From Actinomycetota bacterium (GTDB lineage: Bacteria; Actinomycetota; Geothermincolia; Geothermincolales; RBG-13-55-18), in assembly GCA_013178005.1 (NCBI GenBank), contig JABLXL010000006.1, forward strand, positions 24,455 through 88,454: a DNA stretch of 64,000 nucleotides. Reading direction: 5' to 3'. This document shows, one piece after another, positions 29,922 to 37,088 of this stretch (positions are counted from its first letter, which is position 1; every line of letters begins with the position of its first letter). Made by a program: the position numbers and the translations under genes. The notes under the pieces are model-generated. The model searched no databases, was not told the origin of the DNA, and was given only the letters and a program-made list of their open reading frames with translations.

Positions 29922-30080
29922 ACCCGGTGGAATCCCCATATCTTTGCAAGTATGGGCAAGGGCTGCCTCACTATACCTTGGTCGCCCTACCGCCTGTTTT
30001 CCCCACAGGTGAAAACGGTTCTGAGCTTCGCCGATAGACCCGGTGGAATCCCCCTACCTTTACAGGCATAGGGCAAGGGC
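29895..30080. repeat. Two copies of an imperfect ~70-bp element (116-bp period)
   Basis: GAAAACGATTCGGAGCTTCGCCGATAGACCCGGTGGAATCCCC... (from 29895) and GAAAACGGTTCTGAGCTTCGCCGATAGACCCGGTGGAATCCCC... (from 30011), each followed by a CCCNTA...TANGGG hairpin and GGGCAAGGGC. Confidence 0.9.
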
Positions 30081-30094
30081 CTTCCCCTAATGCC

Positions 30095-30372
30095 TCAGCC
30101 GTTGGTGATAGTGGGAACCTCGCTTCGCTCCTCTTCCTCAGCTCCCTCGAAGTAGATGTCCTCGCGCTCGAGGATATCCGCTGGATAGGGTTGCACCGTC
30201 CTCCACCCCTCGCGCAGGTCGTCGGGAAGGCAGCCCTCCACCGCGGCGGCGGTATCCTCCGGAAGCAGGCTCTTGAGGATGCCCACGATGACCCGCACCG
30301 CCCCGTCGGCCTGCCTCAAGCTGGCAAGCCCCGCCTCCTCCTTTACCCTGGTGAGCAGCTCCCTGCGGTCCA
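30095..30372 (-). CDS. DUF2267-like protein
   Basis: MDRRELLTRVKEEAGLASLRQADGAVRVIVGILKSLLPEDTAAAVEGCLPDDLREGW resembles the DUF2267 pattern. Confidence 0.65.
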
Positions 30373-30563
30373 TAACATCACCCCCTACATGCTCCTGGCG
30401 TCTTGGTCGCCTCCTATATTCATTGTTCCCAGATGCAGGCGCCGTGAAGCACGGGACGCGGAACGAGAATTCCTGGCTCCTCATTAAATTTAGGCAACAC
30501 GTTTGAAATGCTATCTTTGACGGTTCAACGACGACTTGATTACAAGTTCTTTCTATCGCACCG

Positions 30564-30740
30564 AAGAAAACGGAGTCAGGGTACCAGTGGCCACGATTTG
30601 GTTACGGCGAACCGGCTTGTATGGTGTCTGCGGTTGCGCTGGTTGAGAAACATGGCGGAAAACCTCATCCCTGTATGGCATGCAAGAAAACGCGGCCGGG
30701 GCACCTGTGTTCGCGGTTTGGCTGCGCTGAACCGGCAGAC
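30564..30740 (+). repeat. Two imperfect direct repeats with 120-bp period upstream of a strong terminator; candidate ncRNA or small-protein gene
   Basis: AAGAAAACGGAGTCAGGGTACCAGTGGCCACGATTTGGTTACGGCGAACCGGC (30564) and AAGAAAACGCGGCCGGGGCACCTGTGTTCGCGGTTTGGCTGCGCTGAACCGGC (30684). Confidence 0.7.
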
Positions 30741-30855
30741 ACGGTTGCGTAGTTTTATGGCATATTCTATAATGTGTTCGCCTGGAAAAGCAGCAAGGGC
30801 GGCAAGAAGCCGCAATGGAAGCAGGCCAGGCACGGCGGAATAGCATTGAATGTAG

Positions 30856-30892
30856 CCACGAAGGCTGCGGCCTTCGTGGTTTTCTATTTTTC
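30856..30892 (+). terminator. Rho-independent terminator
   Basis: CCACGAAGGC-TGCG-GCCTTCGTGG perfect 10-bp stem followed by TTTTCTATTTTT. Confidence 0.9.
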
Positions 30893-30968
30893 GGTTGAGA
30901 GCTAAACCCGGACAGGGCGGCCTGGAGGGATGGAAGCAGAAGTTGAAATAAGTATAGGAGCGCGGACT

Positions 30969-31571
30969 ATGATGACGGCGGTGCGCAATTTCTTCAACCA
31001 GAGGGCGGATACCTGGGACGACGAGGGCGTCCGGGAAAGAAGTGCGGTGAGCGAAAGGATCATCCGCGGCCTGGGCATCTTACCGGGCAGCAGGGTGCTA
31101 GATGTGGGGTGCGGGACAGGCCTCATTATACCTTGGCTTCTGGAGGCGGTCGGCGAGAGCGGTCACGTGACGGCCCTGGATATCGCGGAGCGCATGCTCC
31201 GCATCGCCCGCGAAAAGCACGGTGGCTCCAACCTGGAGTTCATCCACGCCGATATCGCCGACACTCCGTTCCTGGACTGCTCCTTTGACGAGGTGGTCTG
31301 CCATAACTGTTTTCCGCACGTGGGCGACAAGCTGAGCGCCGTGGCGGAGATGTTCCGCATCCTCAGGCCGGGGGGAAGGGCGACGGTCTGCCACAACGAG
31401 AGCCGCGAGGAGGTCAATGCCCTGCACCGCTTCATCGGCGGGGAGGTGGGCCTGGACATGCTTCCCGGCATCGACGAGATGGAGCGCCTCTTCTCGGACG
31501 CCGGCTTCGTGGAGGTGTCGGTGCATGACGGCGAGGACATGTTCGTGTTGCAGGCGCGCAAGCCCGAATGA
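30969..31571 (+). CDS. Class I SAM-dependent methyltransferase
   Basis: VLDVGCGTGLIIPWLLEAVGESGHVTALDIAERMLRIAREK. Confidence 0.9.
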   Translation: MMTAVRNFFNQRADTWDDEGVRERSAVSERIIRGLGILPGSRVLDVGCGTGLIIPWLLEAVGESGHVTALDIAERMLRIAREKHGGSNLEFIHADIADTPFLDCSFDEVVCHNCFPHVGDKLSAVAEMFRILRPGGRATVCHNESREEVNALHRFIGGEVGLDMLPGIDEMERLFSDAGFVEVSVHDGEDMFVLQARKPE

Positions 31572-31682
31572 CCCAGGCGAAGATGGAGGCATGGCTTACG
31601 GGCCTTTCTCATGCATGACGGGGGCCGTGCGCGGTTTTCCGCGGGCGGCTCCCACCTTTGAAAGCGGCAGGAAAACACGGAG

Positions 31683-32477
31683 GTGATGCGCGTGCCCAAG
31701 GTCATAGTGTGCGGTCGAGGTGGAAGCGGAAAGAGCACCTTGGTGGCCCTCCTGGCGAGGGAACTGGGGACGAGGGGTAAGGTGCTGGTGGTGGACGCCG
31801 ACGAATCCAACCTGGGCCTGGGAAGCATGCTCGGGGTGGAGCCGCCTGTGGATACCATCATGGGCTTCCTGGGCGGCAAGCGCGCCGTGGGGGAGAAGCT
31901 CATGGCTCGCTTAAGGGGCGAAGGCGATGAGGAGTTGCGGCTGTTCGACGAGGAACTCGTGCCGGGGAGTATGCCCGCTGGCATCGCCGGCGGAAACGGC
32001 GTCGTCTCCATGGTTAGGGTGGGAAAGATAGAGCACAGCATGGAGGGGTGCGCATGTCCCATGGGCGCGGTGGCGCGGTCTTTCCTCAAGAGCGTCTCCA
32101 CTCCGGACGGAGAATGGGTCCTGGTGGACACCGAGGCGGGCATTGAGCACTTCGGCCGCGGCGTCCTCGAGGGCGCCGACTATGTCCTGGCGCTGGTCGA
32201 TCCCTCCCAGGAGGCAGTGATTCTCGCGGAGAAGGCGTGCCGGCTCGCTGAGGAAGCGGGCAAGCCTTGCGGGGTGGTCTTGAGCAAGGTCGACGCCAGG
32301 GTGAAGCCGGTCCTCGAGGGTAAGCTGGCCCACAAAGGCCTTTCCGCCATCGCGGAGATCCCTTATTCCGAGGCCGTGGCCCGGGCGAATCTCGAGGGCG
32401 ATCCCGTGGTTGACGAAGACCTGCGCGAAACGGTCCGCAGCATCCTGGTGACAGTGGAAGGAGCGCTAGGGGCGTGA
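31683..32477 (+). CDS. CooC/MinD-like nucleotide-binding maturation ATPase
   Basis: VIVCGRGGSGKSTLVALLARELGTRGKVLVVDADESNLGLGSMLG; WVLVDTEAGIEHFGRGVLEGADYVLALVDPSQEAV. Confidence 0.88.
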   Translation: MMRVPKVIVCGRGGSGKSTLVALLARELGTRGKVLVVDADESNLGLGSMLGVEPPVDTIMGFLGGKRAVGEKLMARLRGEGDEELRLFDEELVPGSMPAGIAGGNGVVSMVRVGKIEHSMEGCACPMGAVARSFLKSVSTPDGEWVLVDTEAGIEHFGRGVLEGADYVLALVDPSQEAVILAEKACRLAEEAGKPCGVVLSKVDARVKPVLEGKLAHKGLSAIAEIPYSEAVARANLEGDPVVDEDLRETVRSILVTVEGALGA

Positions 32478-32650
32478 TTGCGCGCCAAGAGGCGCTCGGC
32501 ACTGGGGAGGGGATTAGGCGGCTTCTTAGCGCCGGGGCCATCGGCCGGCCGGCGTCATAGGCCCGGAAAGATCCGGCAGGGGCTTAACGAGGAATGGCCG
32601 TGAAGGTGGTCGTTCAACCCGGATGGCTGGATTCTATTGAAAAACGGGAA

Positions 32651-32682
32651 CGAGCGCGAGGCGTAACGTACGCTCGCGCTCG
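32651..32682. other. Strong inverted repeat upstream of the solute-binding lipoprotein gene
   Basis: CGAGCGCGAGGCGTA-ACG-TACGCTCGCGCTCG (one bulge). Confidence 0.75.
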
Positions 32683-32724
32683 AGAAAAAGACGGAAAGGT
32701 CACGAAAAGAAGGGAGAGGGGAAG

Positions 32725-33846
32725 ATGAAGAAAAGAGGCGCTATTTACCTGACCCTTTTGATCGCGGTGTTCGTCGCCGCGCTGTCGCTCGCGGGATGCG
32801 GCGACAAGGGGGCCGAGGAGAAGGCATCCGGTCCGAAGACGACGCTGGTAACCGACCTCGCGGGGCGCGAAGTCGAGGTCACCGTGCCCGCGGAAAGGGT
32901 CACGGCCATAGGTCCCGGCGCACTTAGGCTGGTCTGCTACGCGGGATGCGACGACAAGGTGGTGGGGATCGAGAACATGGAGAAACAGTGGTCCACCGGC
33001 AGGCCCTATATCATCGCCAATCCCGAGTTGCTGGACCTCCCGGTTATCGGGCAGGGGGGACCGGACTCCACGCCCGACCCGGAGATGCTGCTTAACGCGG
33101 ATCCCGACGTCATTTTCGTCGCCTACCTGGTGGACGCTGCCAAGGCCGACGAGCTGCAGGCGAAGACGGGTATACCGGTGGTGGTGCTGAGCTACGGACA
33201 GCTTGGCACCTTCGACCAGGAGGTATACGACTCCATCGCCCTCATCGGGGAGATCACCGGCGAGACCGAGAAGGCGGAAGAGGTGATCGCTTACATCAAG
33301 GGGTGCCGGAAGGATCTGGAGGAGCGCACCGCGGACATCCCCGAAGATGAGAAGCCCAGGGTGTACGTGGGCGGCATCGGTATGAAGGGCACCCACGGGA
33401 TCGAGAGCACCCAGGGCAACTTTCCCCCGCTGGCCTCCATCGGCGCCGTTAACGTGGCGGATGAGACGGGCAGCAAGGGGAGCGTGATGATAGACAAGGA
33501 AAAACTCATTGAATGGGATCCCGACATCATCTTCATCGACGAGTCCGGCCTGCAGATGGTGAGGGAAGACTACGCTGGGAACCCGGGATTCTACCAGACC
33601 CTCAAGGCGGTGAAGGAGGGCAAGGTCTACGGCTACCTGCCATACAACTACTACACCACCAACATCGACACCGCCATCGCCGACGCGTATTTCATGGGGA
33701 AGATCGTGTTCCCCGAGGCCTTCGAGGATGTCGATCCGGAGGAAAAAGCCGACGAGATCTACGAGTTCCTCCTGGGCAAGGCCTTGTATGCACAGATGGC
33801 CAAGGACTTCGGGGGCTTCCAGAAGATCGACTTGGCCGCCAAGTAG
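32725..33846 (+). CDS. ABC transporter substrate-binding lipoprotein (FepB/BtuF type)
   Basis: Lipobox LSLAGC; TTLVTDLAGREVEVTVPAERVTAIGPGALRLVCYAG...KVVGIE; typical cluster A-II SBP with downstream FecCD permease and ATPase. Confidence 0.9.
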   Translation: MKKRGAIYLTLLIAVFVAALSLAGCGDKGAEEKASGPKTTLVTDLAGREVEVTVPAERVTAIGPGALRLVCYAGCDDKVVGIENMEKQWSTGRPYIIANPELLDLPVIGQGGPDSTPDPEMLLNADPDVIFVAYLVDAAKADELQAKTGIPVVVLSYGQLGTFDQEVYDSIALIGEITGETEKAEEVIAYIKGCRKDLEERTADIPEDEKPRVYVGGIGMKGTHGIESTQGNFPPLASIGAVNVADETGSKGSVMIDKEKLIEWDPDIIFIDESGLQMVREDYAGNPGFYQTLKAVKEGKVYGYLPYNYYTTNIDTAIADAYFMGKIVFPEAFEDVDPEEKADEIYEFLLGKALYAQMAKDFGGFQKIDLAAK

Positions 33847-33984
33847 CAACCCGGCAAGCGGTTGCGAGCCGGGCGGGTCGGCGAGAGCAGCCGACAGCCT
33901 GGACTCGCGGCGGGCGGTCCCTTGAGAGGTCGCACGCCAGGCGCCGCCGCGGTACCGAAAGGGCAAGGGGAGAGGCTGGTGGAC

Positions 33985-35052
33985 ATGGCGCTCACGGAGT
34001 CCGTAAGAGAGTCATATCGCGTTTACACGCGACGGAAGGTGCTCTTCATCGCGGGAGTTGCCGTCGCCACCCTGGCGCTGGGAGTGTTTTCCATGACCTT
34101 GGGCTCCGCGGGCGTCACTCCGCTGGAGGTGCTGAAGGCCCTCGTCGGACAGGCGGACCAGCGCACGGCGCAGATCGTCGTCCATATCAGGCTGGTGCGC
34201 GTGCTCGCGGCCGTTGTGGCCGGCATAGGGCTTTCGGTGGCTGGATGCATCATGCAGGGCGTGCTCTTGAACCCCCTTGCCTCCGACTATACCCTGGGGG
34301 TCTCGCAGGGGGCGGCCTTCGGCGCCGCCCTGGCCATCGTGGCCATGGGCGCGGGCAGCGTGCAGAGCACGGGGGCGGACGCGGTGATCATCAGGAACCC
34401 CTACCTGGTAACCGTGGCCGCTTTCGTCGGAGCGATATCGGCCACCCTTGCCGTCCTTGTCCTTGCCAGGTATAAGGGGATATCCCCCGAGGCCATGATC
34501 CTGGCGGGCATAGCCTTCGGCTCGCTTTTCTCCGCGGGCACGGTGATCACACAGTACTTCGCCAACGATGTGCAGGTGGCGTCCATCGTCTTCTGGACCT
34601 TCGGAGACATAGGCAGGGCTTCCTGGCAGGAACTGGCGATAATGTCCGCGGTCACCCTTCCCGTCGCGGCGTATTTCGTCCTCAACCGCTGGAATTACAA
34701 CGCCCTGGAGAGCGGGGACGACACCGCCAAGAGCCTGGGGGTGAACGTGGGTCGCACGCGCATGGCGAGCATGTTCCTGGCCTCGCTGATAACCGCGGTG
34801 GCGGTTTCCTTCCTGGGCATCATCGCCTTCGTGGGGCTGGTGAGCCCGCACCTCGTCAGGCGCGTCATCGGGAGCGATTACCGATACCTGATCCCCGGCG
34901 CTTGCGCCATGGGGGCATTGCTGCTCCTGGCCTCGGATACCCTGAGCAGGACCATCATCGCCCCAGTGGTGCTTCCGGTGGGAGCCATAACCTCCTTCAT
35001 GGGCGCCCCCCTTTTCCTCTACCTGCTTGCCAAGGGTTACAGGAGGGCATGA
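33985..35052 (+). CDS. FecCD-family ABC transporter permease
   Basis: IRLVRVLAAVVAGIGLSVAGCIMQGVLLNPLASDYTLGVSQGAAFGAAL; VGLVSPHLVRRVIGSDYRYLIPGACAMGALLLLASDTLSR. Confidence 0.94.
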   Translation: MALTESVRESYRVYTRRKVLFIAGVAVATLALGVFSMTLGSAGVTPLEVLKALVGQADQRTAQIVVHIRLVRVLAAVVAGIGLSVAGCIMQGVLLNPLASDYTLGVSQGAAFGAALAIVAMGAGSVQSTGADAVIIRNPYLVTVAAFVGAISATLAVLVLARYKGISPEAMILAGIAFGSLFSAGTVITQYFANDVQVASIVFWTFGDIGRASWQELAIMSAVTLPVAAYFVLNRWNYNALESGDDTAKSLGVNVGRTRMASMFLASLITAVAVSFLGIIAFVGLVSPHLVRRVIGSDYRYLIPGACAMGALLLLASDTLSRTIIAPVVLPVGAITSFMGAPLFLYLLAKGYRRA

Positions 35053-35867
35053 TGCTTACGGTGGAGGGCATAGTTTTCAGCTACGGCGTCAGGTTGGTGC
35101 TGGATTCGATCTCCCTCGAGGTCGCCGAGGGCGAGATCTGCTCCATCATGGGAAACAACGGAGCGGGAAAGAGCACTTTGCTCAAGTGCATCCTGGGCGT
35201 CCTGCGCCCGCGCGCCGGCGTGGTGTACCTCTCGGGGGATGACGCCTCTCGCATGGCCCGCATGGAGCTGGCGCGCCGCATGGGGTACGTGGCGCAGAGG
35301 GACGGCCAGGGGGCAAGACTCACGGTGTTCGACGCGGTGCTCATGGGCCGAAGGCCGCATATCGGCTGGGCGGCGGGCGCCAGGGATCTGGAGGTCGTGG
35401 AGGAGGTCATAAGCGAGCTCAACCTCGGGCACCTGGCCCTCCGCCACCTGGACGAGCTCAGCGGCGGGGAATTGCAGAAGGTGATGATCGCGAGGGCGCT
35501 GGCCCAGGAACCGGGAATACTGCTGCTGGACGAGCCCACCAGCAACCTGGACTTGAGGAACCAGCTCGAGGTGATGGAGACGTTGGGGAGGGCGGTGGAG
35601 GAGAGGGGCATCGCGGCCTTGATGGCCATCCACGACGTCAACCTCGCCCTGCGCTTCTCGCGCAAGTTCATCCTGCTTTGCGGCGGCTCCGTCTTCGCAT
35701 GCGGGGGCCCGGAGGTCATAGACGAGGAAAGCATGGAGAAAGTCTACGGCGTGAAAGTGGAGGTGGAGACGCGGGGCGGCTTGAGGATGGTGGTGCCGGT
35801 GAGCGCGTGTTGCGTGGCCGGGGTAAATGGCGAGAGGAAAGGGACGAGAGATGGCGAACGAGTTTGA
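35049..35867 (+). CDS. Iron/cobalamin-type ABC transporter ATPase
   Basis: Walker A GNNGAGKSTLLK; signature LSGGELQKVMIARALAQEPGILLLDEPTSNLDLRNQ. ATGATG overlap with the permease stop. Confidence 0.95.
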   Translation: MMLTVEGIVFSYGVRLVLDSISLEVAEGEICSIMGNNGAGKSTLLKCILGVLRPRAGVVYLSGDDASRMARMELARRMGYVAQRDGQGARLTVFDAVLMGRRPHIGWAAGARDLEVVEEVISELNLGHLALRHLDELSGGELQKVMIARALAQEPGILLLDEPTSNLDLRNQLEVMETLGRAVEERGIAALMAIHDVNLALRFSRKFILLCGGSVFACGGPEVIDEESMEKVYGVKVEVETRGGLRMVVPVSACCVAGVNGERKGTRDGERV

Positions 35868-36432
35868 CGCGTGCGGGTTGCGCGAGGGGATGGAGTTGAA
35901 AGCAATCGGGGTGATCAGGTCGCCCTACCGCACCATGGACGAGGCACCTTTCCAGGGGCGTTTCTCCAACGAGGAAGCGGAGTTGTGCATATTCGAGGAA
36001 TACGCGGAAGGCCTCAAGGACGTGGAGGCATCGCGCTACCTCATCCTCCTCTACTGGGGGCACCTGGCGGACCGGAGCGTGCTTCAGACCGTCACCCCCT
36101 GGGGTCCGGAAGTGCGCGGCGTATTTGCCTGCCGGTCGCCTTCGCGGCCGAACCCGGTGGAGTTCTGCGTGGTGGAGCTCCTGGAAAGAAAAGGGAACCG
36201 CCTGCGGGTACGCGGCATGGACGCCGTGGACGGAAGCGCCATCGTCGACATCAAGCCCTACAGCGCGAGGATAGACTCCGTTCCTGGGGCTGGAATCGGC
36301 TGGTTCGAGGAGAAGGACGGCCGGTGGCCGCCGGCGGGCCGTGGAGACGAAGCAAGCGCCGCCGGCCCCGGAAAGGAGGGCGACCACGGTGCGGTGAACG
36401 TGGAAGGCGAAGGTGACGCGGAGGTGGTATGA
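35851..36432 (+). CDS. TrmO/TsaA-like tRNA N6-threonylcarbamoyladenosine methyltransferase family
   Basis: LKAIGVIRSPYRTMDEAPFQGRFSNEEAELCIFEEYAEGLKDVEASRYLILLYW...RGVFACRSPSRPNPVEFCVVELLERKGNRLRVRGMDAVDGSAIVDIKPY. Confidence 0.92.
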   Translation: MANEFDACGLREGMELKAIGVIRSPYRTMDEAPFQGRFSNEEAELCIFEEYAEGLKDVEASRYLILLYWGHLADRSVLQTVTPWGPEVRGVFACRSPSRPNPVEFCVVELLERKGNRLRVRGMDAVDGSAIVDIKPYSARIDSVPGAGIGWFEEKDGRWPPAGRGDEASAAGPGKEGDHGAVNVEGEGDAEVV

Positions 36433-36433
36433 A

Positions 36434-37009
36434 ATGGAACTGAGACCCGATCAATTCAAGCTCATGCTGCCCCTGCCGGTTACGGTGATAACCACCGTGG
36501 ACGGCCATGGGGTGGCGAACGCGGCGCCCTATGGTTGCGTCATGCCCATCCTGAGACCCCTTGACCTGGTGGCCATCGCCTCCGCCCTCCCGCGCCACAC
36601 CCTTCACAACATCAGGGAAACGGGGGAGTTCGTGATCAACGTCATCGGGGCGCCGTCCTTCGAGAAGGCCATGCTCACCGCGAGGAACTATCCCCCGGAA
36701 GTGGATGAGCTGCAAGAGGTAGGCCTGGAGACCTCGCCATCCAGGACCGTCGCGCCCCCCAGGATCAATGACGCCCTGGGTTGGATAGAGGCGACCCTCG
36801 ATCGAGAGGTCACGGGGAAGAACTACAGCCTGGTGATCGGGAAGGTGCTGTGCGCGGAGATCAACGACCGCTTCTGCAGCGACGGCCGCCTGGCCGAGCC
36901 CCCCGCCCTGATGCTGAGCCCCTACTACCATCTTCTGGGAGGGCGCATCGGCGATGTGCGCGAGACCATGAAGCTCTTCCTGGGCGACCAGCCGCCGCAA
37001 GGCGAATGA
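36434..37009 (+). CDS. Flavin reductase-family (FMN-binding split-barrel) protein
   Basis: LPLPVTVITTVDGHGVANAAPYGCVMPILRPLDLVAIASALPRHTLHNIRETGEFVINV. Confidence 0.88.
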   Translation: MELRPDQFKLMLPLPVTVITTVDGHGVANAAPYGCVMPILRPLDLVAIASALPRHTLHNIRETGEFVINVIGAPSFEKAMLTARNYPPEVDELQEVGLETSPSRTVAPPRINDALGWIEATLDREVTGKNYSLVIGKVLCAEINDRFCSDGRLAEPPALMLSPYYHLLGGRIGDVRETMKLFLGDQPPQGE

Positions 37010-37088
37010 CCTGAGCGGCGCAGTGAAAGGGGAGAGAGGCGCATCCGGTGCGCTGGTAATGCCACGGGAAGTGGAGGCCGTTTACGGA

